A DNA stretch of 64,000 nt from Progne subis subis (lineage: Eukaryota > Chordata > Aves > Passeriformes > Hirundinidae): positions 2,800,001-2,864,000 of the forward strand of contig JAKJHU010000076.1 of assembly GCA_022316685.1 (NCBI GenBank), given 5' to 3'. The translations under genes and the position numbers were made by a program. Under the pieces are notes generated by a model, which was not told the origin of the DNA, did not search any database, and saw only the letters and a program-made list of their open reading frames with translations. Shown piece after piece: positions 11,801-22,641 of the stretch (its first letter is position 1; every line of letters starts with the position of its first letter).

Positions 11801-14466
11801 GTGTTATTCCCACATGTGCATTTCATGCTCACTTAACCTGGGTGCAACATTTTCACTAGAAAGAATTATGTACACACACTTGTTATGAGAAATACTGCAG
11901 AGAGCTAGCAGAGACTTCATCTGGCCTTTTTCCTTCTCAACTTCAGCACTGAAATTACAATGAGTGGTTGCACAATCTGCTTCTCAACAACCAGTCATAT
12001 ACAGTGCACTTTAGAAGAATACAGAAAATCAGAATATGACTAAACAATCTAATATAACAATATGGCAGACACACAAAAACAAGCACTCTTGTGAGACTCA
12101 AGCTTTATTACCATCAATATCAACTGATTTCTGTAGCTACAAGTGGAAATTGTTTTCTAATTGACCATCTGTGCAACTGCTCTCTCTCTTACTCCAATGC
12201 TACAAAGATGCATTTCATTACGTCAGACAGTAGCTCTTAATCAGTATTTTGTAACCTTCTGCTCTCACTCTTCAATTTTCTTCAGGAGTATTTCATAAAA
12301 GCTCTGGTCTAAGTATTCATGACAGTTTCCTAAATCCCCAAACTACTCAAACACAGTTACTCCTTGCAATCACCTGAGCGGTCTGCATAGAATGGGTAAA
12401 TTTAATCAAGTATTGGAATATCAACAATGGGAGCTACACCACTGCTTATGAACAACAAAATTACATTCATCAAAATTTTAGTATCCCATTGGATGAGGCC
12501 CAGTGGATAAAACACCAGCAGCAGGTTCCACTACTTTGAAAAAGACACCACCTTTACACTATTAGTCAAATCAAATAAAACACTGGAAGAAATTTTATTT
12601 TTATATATATAATTTATATATATATATATATATATAATATCACCAAACCAAAAGCACTCAAAAGAATGAAAAAAGTAAAATTTTGATAAGTGAGGAGAAA
12701 GAGAAGTAAACAAAATGCTTCACCTGACCCAAGCTATCCAGTGCAAGTGAAACATGCATCATAGCACAACGTGTACGAGCACAAACACAAAGCCAGTTGT
12801 CCTTTTACAAACCTGCAAGCTGCTCACATTTTCATATAGAAAACAAAACATCTTTCCTATATACCAATATCACTTAATGCATCTACCATAAAATGTGTCA
12901 TTACCTAGATCAGCATTTGAAAAGTCTGCACAGGCCTCCTTCTCACGGTTCAAGCTGCTTATCCAAAAACTACACTCACTTTCCTTTGTCTAATTCAACC
13001 TCAGCATTTTCTTTCCATTTGCCTATGCAGACATCACAAAAAAGGCACATATTCCTGAAAAGCGGTGAATACTAAAAGAGAAGAAAAAAAAGTAGCCTCA
13101 ACCCTTTATTAGCCCATTTCTCTAACAAGTACCTCAATAATTGCATTCAACAGTCAGTTTGGACCTGTTCCCATTATGCTTCATAATGGAAGTCTTTTTT
13201 AAATGGTCATGAAACCTATATATGCAGGCAATTACTCTTTCCCTCTTCAGCCTTCCAAAGCAAACATTTACTGTTATAAGATGTCTATTCATCCTTGCAT
13301 AAAGATGAAACTTGCAGGAGGCTAGGACATCCAGTCCTTTTGTCTACTTTTCATAACCGACATAAATGGTTTTCTTCAGACTATTCAGATTCTGTTCAAT
13401 GTGGACAATCTCTGATTTCTGTCAATAACTCCAGCTTACCATTATGCCAGTACATGACAGGACTTGTTGCCTCTGCTTTTACCCTCAAAGCACTTATCTA
13501 CTCATACATCTAGAAAGCAAAATTAAGTTAGTGAGGCACTGGAACATTTTAAAAAAGTAGACAGAATAGTCCAAGCCACATCAATATTAAATTGAGATCA
13601 GTCTGCATGACTAAAATGCCTTTCAGACTGTTCTTTCAGGTATGAGGAAAACTAAGCACAGTGTTAAAAAATGTTTACAAAACAAAAATGCATGGATAAT
13701 GAAATCATTAGCTCTACTTTTCATACCTAAAATCCCATTTCCTTTCTCTCACACTGCTCAACCATTTTTACCACAACTATAAAAAGCAGCAAATATACAA
13801 TGTCCAGCCAAGTTTAGTGTATTTTTTAAGAATTTAAATGTATTACTGGCTTATTGCTCTCAGCATTTCTTTTGGTTTTGTCACCATAGTGTATATGCAC
13901 CCAAGCTCTGATCTTCGGAAGCTGCAATCATGAAATATCTCCACATAAAGCAAAAGTGTTTGTCTCTTTCTCAAGCCTCATTTTATATGTCAGAAGGTGC
14001 ATTGGGGGAGAAAGAAGATGGCCCTGGGAGGCTAGCACACCTTTAATTTCTAAAGGATATATTCCACAGCTTTTCTTTTCCAAATTCCAAAAGTCGGTTA
14101 GCAAGGAACTTTGAAATAAACAAACCTTAATTAGAGACTGATTAAGTATATTAACATAACAAAAAAGCTAATAGCCTTTAAACTACATAAGAGTAAATTT
14201 AGATAAGATCAAATGAAATAGTTTCTTAAAACTAAATGTAATTTCAAAGAGAAAGCACTAATTTAAAAAGTTATGAAAGGACAAAAAAAAGGACTACTAA
14301 AGCAAGATTAAACAATAATTTCAGTGAAGCAGCACCATAAAAAGTCTGCAGCAGTTCCAGTACAAGTTTGTCCTTTACCAGCCATAACCCCTCAGATGTA
14401 CAAACAGGGAGTGACAGCACTGGGGAGGGACAGCGCCAGTTTATTCATTAGTACCATTTTTTGTGG
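8801..14466. other. Non-coding unique sequence
   Basis: No gene is recognised. Frames do not exceed 74 codons. Two splice-like signals are described in the findings: an 82-bp GT-AG interval at 8968-9049 on the plus strand, and a strong minus-strand acceptor at 10376-10377. A (TA)n microsatellite lies at 12601-12636. The sequence is otherwise AT-rich and unremarkable. Confidence 0.65.
12601..12636. repeat. (TA)n microsatellite
   Basis: Alternating TA with one interruption (AATT near 12611). The uninterrupted part spans about 12615-12636. Such tracts are length-variable and mark non-coding DNA. Confidence 0.9.
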
Positions 14467-15745
14467 AACACCTTTTCACAGAAACATTTAGGTCACGAGG
14501 GACCTCTTGAGCTTATCTAGTCCAATAGCTGTGCCTCAATCAAGGTGACCCACACCAGATTGCTCAGGAGCATGTCCAGTCAGGTTTTTGATACATCTAA
14601 ATGTGAAGACTCCACAAGGTCTCTGGGCAAACTGCTTCTATGTTTAAACACCCTCTAAGAGAGAAAGAAAAGAAATTGTTTTTCATCTGGCACTCCCATG
14701 AAAATTTCTTATTTTTTAAATCTCTGGGCACCGCTGAGAAAAGCCTTGCTTCTCTAGTCCTTCCTAGGTCCTGTCTCTCTTGAGCTCTTCTTCCTTCCAC
14801 CCGCTACTTCCCCAAATCCTGTCTGAGATCACTTAGGAGGTGCCTGCTGATCTGTGCAAGCCTCCTGCTTGGTTTTGCTCCATTTCCTACTTGTTGGGAC
14901 AGACCTTGCTTAAGCTTGGAAGAGGTCACCTTAGAATCTCCATCAGGTCTCCTACACCCCTCTTTTCCGGCCTGTATCTCACAGGATTCTTCTAGGCAAA
15001 TCACTGAAGTGAGTGAAGCATGCTCAATTCAAGTTCAGGGATGTGTCCTGCTTTTTGTTCTACTCCCTCCAGTTAGGATCCTGAACTGCACAGGTTCATG
15101 GTCAGTGAAGCCGTCTGCCTTCAGCTTTCACATCCATGGCCGCTTCTGCCCTGTTTGCAAGCACCAAGTCCAGCAGAGAACAACTTTTTTTCTTGTCTCC
15201 CTATTCATCTGCATCTGGAAATTGTCATGAACACACTCAAGAAATCTCTTTGGGCCATACAGAGTTGTCCTCCCAAAAATAAAGTAGTTAATGTTCCCCA
15301 AGAACCAGGGCCTGTGAGCGTAATTCTTCTTCCAGATGTCTGAAGGCAGTCTAAGCTCTATTTTCAATCACAGACACCCACTCCAACACCACCCATAAGT
15401 CAGTCTGCCCACTAGTCTTCACCCACAAGACTGAGTCCTAACTGGTCTCCAAGCAGCACCCTGCACATACAGCTGCTCTCACACCAAGGGCAAGTGTCTC
15501 TCCTTGCCTTTCCAGCCTGTCCTTCATAAAAATGCTGTCTCTCTTGATTATAGCCCTTCATCTTGTAAGCCATCCCACCACGCCTCCACAATCCTGGTGA
15601 GGGCACAGCCCTGTTACTACTCAAGGACTTGTAACCCCTCCTTTTGCTCTCAAGCAAATATGCTGCATAACAAAAGCTCTCCACGCTTCCCCAAGAAGTA
15701 GCAAGACGCTTGTATGCACAACTTGCCTTGATGGCCCCATGTGCC
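14467..15745 (-). mobile_element. CR1 LINE fragment with endonuclease region, antisense
   Basis: A second, more degraded CR1 copy on the minus strand. The left part (14467-14770) is the complement of the CR1 3' region, recognisable from GACCTCTTGAGCTTATCTAG near 14500 and CTCTGGGCAAACTGCTTCTA near 14620. The right part (about 15000-15745) is the complement of the ORF2 apurinic-type endonuclease region. In the minus-strand frame at 15128-15367 the peptide FLECVHDNF is visible, matching the CR1 endonuclease segment FLEC-DDNF, and shortly before it RPWFLGNIN stands where the family has a VMGDFNHPD-like core. The frame then breaks, and further endonuclease sequence is seen in other minus-strand frames up to about 15740. 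The roughly 1.5 kb that should encode the reverse transcriptase between these parts appears to be missing, with a junction somewhere near 14770-14960. No protein can be made. The family is sure, the internal structure less so. Confidence 0.85.
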
Positions 15746-17539
15746 ACCAATGAATACGTGAATAGACAAGGATATCAGTAGAATTGCACGAGAAATATTC
15801 CCTTTCACAAACTACTGGCTCAGTCAGAAACCTACCAAAAAAGAAAAGTAGCAGAGTGTATTATGAACGGTTGTTAGTACCTATAAATAGAGTAATCTGA
15901 CAAATTCAAAAGCAGAAAAAAGAAGCAATAAGACAAGATGATGAAGTGAAGAAAGTTGAGACCTAACTCTTAGCAAAAAGTGATAACATAAAATATACTC
16001 CACAGTCAAACATGAGTACGTGTGAGGGAAAACAGTTAAAGTACTTGATTTATGCAAGAGATGTGACATGGTATTAAGTTTAGAGAAGCCTTCTTCCTCT
16101 TCTAACAGAAAAAAAAAAAGGATTGTACAGATTTGGGTGTGTGTTTGTACATGTTGCCTGTTAAAGTGAGTCAGTAAAACACAGAATGCAAGAGTACTTT
16201 CCGCTGCCCTTCCACAAGAGCAGACCTCTGTTTTTATCTCCAAGGAATATTGAAGACAATGCAGTAAAGAAGAACATCAAAACTGTCAATTTGAACAGGA
16301 TAGCTGGATTCTTCTCTTATAGCAGATGGTGTATGGGGTATAAATAAACTCTCTTTTACATACAATTGTAATTGGAGTGAAATAAAAGAGAAAGAGGAAA
16401 TGTTTTCTTTGATTGATACATTCTAAAGAATTATTTAACTGTATCCTCCTCTACTGTCCAATCTCTGATGTCAGTTCCACGCAGAATGCCTAGGGAATGG
16501 CTGTTACGTTGCATGATGGGCTGTACATCACAAAACATTTCTTGAAACAGAAGGTTTAGTTTTCCTTACCAAAAGTTTTCCCCTCTCACTCTTAAGGTTA
16601 TGCTGAGACTGCAGTTTGTGCTCTGATCATCACATCAGGGTCATGACCATTGCCACAGGTACACAGCTTCTCCAACTGATGTGCAAGGCATTTTCTAAGC
16701 AGTCCATGTGCTTCCCCAGATGATCTTCAGGGGTATGAGGTACAGCAAGGCATCCTGCAGCCGAGGCTCCAGTTTTCCTCTATCTGCCAGACCAAAGTCT
16801 GAAGGTTCAGCATTGTGGAACCCCAGCTCCTTGCCTGGGAAAGGAGCAGGACTTTCTTTTCTAGCTTAGTTTCTAACATAACCTATGTGCAGGAACATCT
16901 CTTAAAACCAAGCTGGAGTTCTGTATTTCTACCAAGAGGCACAGTGAAGTCAGCCCACATTACTCTCACATAATAATCTTCCCTTTTGTGGAAGCAGCAG
17001 CACAGACCTCACATTTTTGCTCTGCAAGCACAGGTTTCAGTTAATGAGCTAAAAGATATGCTCTATTAATTATGAATAATGTACAGCCAAGAACTCACAG
17101 TAGAGCTGCCCAAGAGAGCATGCACATGAAAGCACTAGACCACTCTGATATTTACACAGAGGTGCTTACAGCCTTGCAATAGTAAAACCCTTGAATCGCT
17201 ACTATGAAAGGCCAATTTCAGTTCCTGTTGAAGATCATTACAACAGTAACACAACGGTACAACAAACCATAGCTCCAAGTGATTCTGAACTTTCAAGTAA
17301 TCATCAGCATTAGTTTCTGTATAGATGGTATACACATACATACAAAGCTGAATCGAGACTCAATACAGATTATTATCTCTTAAGAAAAGCAAATTTTTAA
17401 GCATACACAATATCTAAATATGAATATATGCCTTCAGAGAACCACTTCACTTTTTTCTACACTTTTCTCCTGTGAGTGCCACAGCACTGCCCATTATGTG
17501 TGTTCTAAAACACAAGTAGGGGCAAGCAGCTGATGCCCA
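15746..17539. other. Non-coding unique sequence
   Basis: No gene recognised. The longest frame (120 codons, minus strand, 15881-16243) has no domain, and its internal run of F, L and E residues reflects simple-sequence DNA rather than a protein family. Confidence 0.6.
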
Positions 17540-17660
17540 GCCAGGCAGACACGCCATGCATCGGGCTTACTGCTCCCAGCAGAAGCAGACACGGGCCACG
17601 TGTCACTAGATGGAGCTCATCACCCACCAAAGCGACAAACGGCACAGGCTCGTAAGAAAG
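17540..17660. promoter_or_regulatory. CpG-dense block with E-box, possible regulatory element
   Basis: Seven CpG dinucleotides fall in about 110 bp in surroundings where CpG is rare. A canonical E-box CACGTG lies at 17597-17602. It overlaps an inverted repeat made of GACACG (17588-17593) and CGTGTC (17599-17604). E-boxes of this type are bound by bHLH-zip factors of the USF, MYC and MiT groups. A regulatory role is an inference from composition only. A chance or repeat-derived GC patch is the alternative. Confidence 0.3.
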
Positions 17661-20600
17661 CAGGAGTTGGAGAAACATGTAAATCAACATTTATATTCAG
17701 GAAACCCATTTAGTTGGTTTGCTTTCTTGATCATTTTTTTTTTTTTTTAATGGTTCCATGCATTCTTAACCATAAATCTCAGCAGATTGATAGGACACGG
17801 AGAGAAGTAAAGGAGACACAAGGTAAGACTGTTCTCTGCACATCCTAATTATGCATATAAACCCCACAGTTAACTGATCTTCATGCAAAGGAATTCATGC
17901 CTAAACTGATCGTTTCTGGGGATAATCTTTTCCACTGAGGTAAATCCAAATTAAAAATCCAGCTGTACTAGATGACAAAATTGAATCTAGAAAGCCCAGG
18001 GCTAAACATAAAATTTGAAACCATTTTGAATCAATTCTATAGTTGCAGTATATACTTAATATATTCCAAGCTTGAGCTGAAACTACATAATGTTCATGTC
18101 ATACAAACATTATGACATCTGGTCAGTAGACCAGATATTTAAACAAATTTACAAGCTCTCATCAATTTCACTCATGACCAAATATCAATAACCTTTGAGG
18201 ATTAAAACCGAATGATCTGAATTTTATAGCTTTGCTAGTCTTGCAAAAAGAGCTATGTTCACAGTCCTTTGTCTAAATAAAAAATATTTTTTCTTAACAT
18301 TAACTTTGATAAATAGCTGCAGAAAAAAATCCCATCTACTCTTAAAAGACCAGGATGCAGCGTAGCAAGACTTTTGAGAACCAGAGCTTCATCTCCTCTC
18401 AGTATGTTCCTTAGTAGTCAGTGACTGGAGAAAAACAGCTGAAAAAGGGTTTTTCTACTATTGTGGGCTGCAAAGAAACAGAAGTGCCAAGAGCAGAGAG
18501 ATTTATAAAATAATATTATTTTGATAAATAACTTAGTGCTATCAGGAAGGTTTGCAAACAACATTCTTTGGTTAATGGACAGCTTTGCAAAGGCTTATGT
18601 GGCCTCACTTGCGTTTTGAACATACAAAGTGTCTTCTCTAGTGACTTAAAGGGGAAAAGACACACAGGGCAAAAAGGCAGCAATGTCTTTATTCTCCATG
18701 CATCACTTTCATAGCAAAACATTGATCTAACTGCAAAACACGTAATCAATGGTGCTTGAAACATAGTTGACTCTTCTCAAATTCTGAAAGATCTTCAGAC
18801 GGAAAATTTCAGACAGAACTGGCTTTAAGCAGTCAAGAGAGGAAAGACGAACAAAACTCAAGACCTTCAATAGTGGACCCCTCTCTTGATCTGGTTTGTC
18901 TGCTCATGGTGCCCTGTGCCTAAGAACAGCCAAAACAGAGTCCCAATGCAGGTAACAAAGGAAAGTAGCAATAAGCAATCACAGAAGAGTCTGATCATCA
19001 AGAGAGGAATTACTGTATGTGAGAAGTATCTTCCAAACCCCTAGGATGGAAAGACAGGAATAAAAACTAAAAGTGCAAGTCTTGTATGTCCCCTATGCAC
19101 ATTCTAATCCATGAAAAGAAAATTATAACCTAATCCTAGATGTACTTTTATCCAGATGAATTTTCTATTAAAGAGCTGCAGTTAAGCTCTGCCCTGATGA
19201 TATCTTGTGGTAATGAGCTTCACTGCTTAGTTACGAAACATGTCGGAAGTATTGCATTTTATCAATTACTGTTGGATCTGCTGCCTTTCAGTTTTAGTGC
19301 CATGATTTAGGTTCTTCTGTTACTTCAAGAAAAAAAGAGCATTCCATGTATCTTATCACTATTCATGACTGAGTAGCTCTGTCACTGTCTGCCACTCACA
19401 CCATATCTAACTGATAGATTCGTAATTTCTCTCAGGAGTATGACTTTGTTGCCAACCTTTTATCATTTGCTTCTGAAAAGAAAAAAAAAAAAAAAATTAA
19501 AAAAATACAGTCTCAGAAGGAATTTTCCTATTGCAACTAATTTTTTCTTAAATAGGAAAAAATATTTAGAAGCACAGAATACTAAAGATAAAAAAAGGAA
19601 GCCTGGTAACATTAAAAAGAAGGAAATGCCTCACTGGGAAGGATACAAACAGTGAGTAACAAATTACAATCAAATCTTAAGTACAGTGACAGTCCATATC
19701 TTACAGTGAACTTGCAGCTAAAAAATAAACAAGCTCTAATCCACTTAATCCACTTTTCTATTTTCAACCGTGGCCATAGCCAGAGGCAATGGCATAGCTA
19801 TAATGAAGAGCAAGAGTGGGGCACTGTTCTCTACATCACATTTCTCGTCAAATTTTTTGTTGTTAGAGGTTTAGACAGAAATTGAGAAATTTAAATTGAG
19901 CCATAAAACTCCCCTCAAATCTCTATGACAAACAGTGAAATGAATCCAATCACCTATACAGAAAACTGAGAATTTATTGTGATTTTGAAAGCATCAATCT
20001 GAATGATTACAACAATTTATCAATCGTTTGAAAAGTATTTTTTTGTAGTAATTTTGCATTTTCTATCCTTCCCTCTTTAACAGGATTTTCTTAGTGTTGC
20101 ATTGGTTTCATAAAACTGTATTTCCTCTGTCACTTATTATTTTAAGTATTTTGGTCCTTCCTTACTTTCTGTTGAAAAAGAGAATCTTAAAATTTGAAAA
20201 ATATTTCTCACATCTTATCTTCACACGGTTCCACAATATAAAAGCTTTTTAATCTAGAATCTCAATTTTTTAAGGAATTGACAACCGAGTATTTCTAGAA
20301 ACATAAGTTCACATAGCTCTAAAATCAGAGCATCTTTTGCTCACAAAGTAAGCATTCCAAGCAGCTGGATGCAATTAACTAGAGCCAAGTTAGTCTGCAG
20401 CTAACTAGAGCAAAGAAACGAATGCTAAAGATTTGAGAAGGAATATTATGCTTTTAAATGCCTTGCATCTCCCAAACCCTGCAAGTTTTAAAGTCAAAGT
20501 CTGAAGTGCCGCATATATTTAAGTAGATGGAGTCTTGAAGAGGATTTTTTTCCCTGTCTTTTCTCCTCTCATGTTTAAACTGAAACCTGTAAAGCTTTCC

Positions 20601-21181
20601 CAACGAACAATTTTGATTACTCCAGCCCCAATGGGTATTTTTTCCCTTCTATTTCCTTATCCTCCAGGGAAATAAAGAGCAGAGAATAAAGCAGCCTTTC
20701 TTGGGCTTTGTTTCAACTCAAAAAAGAGAAAATTAATAGAAGACCCTAGACTGCTGTGAAATGGAGGAAAAAATATATAAAAATTGAAGTGAAGCAGGAA
20801 AAAACCCTTACAGACAGTCCTGTTGGCAAATATCCAGCATCAACACATGCAGGAAATAGGACATTTGAAACTTAAATAATATTTTAACATTACTGCTTTT
20901 CAGTCTATTGTTCAGTTTCCTTTCTCCCATAACCTGTCTCATTCTATGTCAGAGGCACAAGAATAGAAATATTCCTGCTGTAAATCACAAGATAATTTCT
21001 AGCCAAGTTCTCAATCCTCAGTCCACATTTAGGGTTGCATGTGACAGCTTACCCCTTCTAGACACGAGATTCTCTAGCAGCAGAGTGTGAGGAGGACTTA
21101 CTGACCAGCTCATCCCACAGCATGTTACTCTTCTTCCAGAAAAAGGTCCAGAAAATTTGGATGACAAGTTCACTACAAACT
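17661..21181. other. Non-coding unique sequence
   Basis: No gene recognised. T12 near 17738 and an A16-17 tract near 19479-19496 are the only simple repeats of note. Frames reach 82 codons and match nothing known. Confidence 0.65.
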
Positions 21182-21280
21182 CAGTTAGCTTGAAACTAAA
21201 GCCACTACAGCCACAGATCCAGGTAAAAGCTTTACTTCCAGTTAGTTGAAACTAAAGCCACAGATCTAGGTAAAAGCTTC
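21182..21280. repeat. Imperfect tandem duplication, two copies
   Basis: Copy 1 (21182-21232) and copy 2 (21239-21280) share CAGTTAG, then TTGAAACTAAAGCCA, then CCACAGAT and AGGTAAAAGCTT in the same order. Copy 2 lacks about nine bases (ACTACAGCC) and differs at a few positions. A short linker TACTTC separates the copies. It looks like a local slippage or tandem duplication that has since diverged. Confidence 0.85.
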
Positions 21281-22396
21281 AAAATTAACAACAACAATTA
21301 TAAAACATGAACAGATATCACTAGACATTAAATGAATTCCAAAATACTTCTACTCCATTGGTTAAATACACAAATTGTTTCACATACTACTAAACTGCAT
21401 TTAATTCTTAAGTGAAGCATAAAGCAATACTACAGCATAGCATAGCAAGTAAAGACTGTCACTGATAAGGATAGCTGAAAAAGAAAAAATTGAAAATTTA
21501 GAAATATGGGGTACCACTTAACATTCCCATCCTTGGCAAATGCCAGTTGAACAGAGGCAGGTTTGCCTTCTCAAGCTACACAGCTTGCTATTGAATCAGA
21601 GGACAGTCACATGGTGTATCACCGTACACTATATCAAATCATACTAAAAACATCATTAAAATTATGAGGTGCTATTACTACCTAGATTTCTGAAGAATCT
21701 TCAACAATCAGCAGCTATAGCTCTACTATATATTTATCTCCTGTCTGCCCTAGTCTTGCCAGGCTCATAAAATTTTAGTTAGCACAACATACCGCTGCGT
21801 AAGCACGTATGTCTGCACCACTTAAAACACGCTAGCATTATCCAAGACACCTACACAGCACTGGCAAGTATGACAAGGAAAGCTGTGCTCTCCAGGAGTG
21901 CCAACGACAGGCCAGGCTAGCTACCAAAGGATATTTAAAATGACAGCGTACACCACCCTAGAGTCAGTTGAGTCCCATCCCTATTCAGCTATCCCAACCC
22001 AGCAGTTACTCCGCACTCCTCCTCTGCTCCCCCAGCCACAGCCCCTCTCCTCCCAGTAAAGCACTGGTGAGAATAATTGCTGCTGAACAAGTGAGATGAC
22101 TGGGCTTTGGAAAGCATCTTGTGGTGGGGGCTGGTGGGAACTGCTGATATTGACTGCTACTTTTAAGAGGGGAAACCCTAGGAGAGATGAACAGGGTCCC
22201 TCTAGCCATGCTTTCCATCTTAGAAGTACCCCAGAAACATGAAATCCACTGGTGCCCAAGAGGTGTGGCCACGGGCTGAAAGACAACAGTTTTCATCTAG
22301 GCCACAACTCCAGATTCCAGTGACAAAATTTAACTTGATAATACAATGGATTTCAGCTATGGTAGTATGAAACACTAACAACCCATGCCTCCACAG
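21281..22396. other. Non-coding unique sequence
   Basis: No gene recognised. Two overlapping minus-strand frames (about 100 codons, 21981-22296) sit in a somewhat GC-richer patch and resemble no family; overlap of two frames of equal length argues against either being real. Confidence 0.6.
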
Positions 22397-22641
22397 CTGA
22401 ATGGAAAGCAGCAGCATCACCAGCAGCGTTCAGCAGCAACGCTGCAACTTAAAAGAAATGTGAATTTTGAATCATCTCTGCCTTGCTCCCAGGCTACCCA
22501 GTCTGACAAGGTCACAACTACAGAAGGAAGAACTGTAGATAATTTAATGGGTAAACATATACAGGTTTCCACTCTAAATAACTGGCTTGGAAGCAATCAC
22601 AGTGAATTTCAATATCTCTACACCTACACACCTGCAATAAG
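22397..22641 (+). other. Exon-like open segment, unproven
   Basis: A 245-nt segment open in one frame (82 codons). It is preceded by CCCATGCCTCCACAG, an acceptable 3' splice site ending at 22396, and followed by AAG/GTGAGA, a good 5' splice site at 22642. The first 50 bases are rich in CAG and give a glutamine-, histidine- and alanine-bearing stretch beginning LNGKQQHHQQRSAATLQL. I recognise no domain. The exon-like flanks are seen; that it is transcribed is conjecture, and an open stretch of this length is not rare by chance in 64 kb. If spliced as drawn it would leave the exon in phase 2. Confidence 0.15.

Noticed and set aside
15881..16243. 120-codon minus-strand frame as a gene
   Set aside because: No domain; runs of F, L and E come from A/G- and C/T-rich simple sequence.
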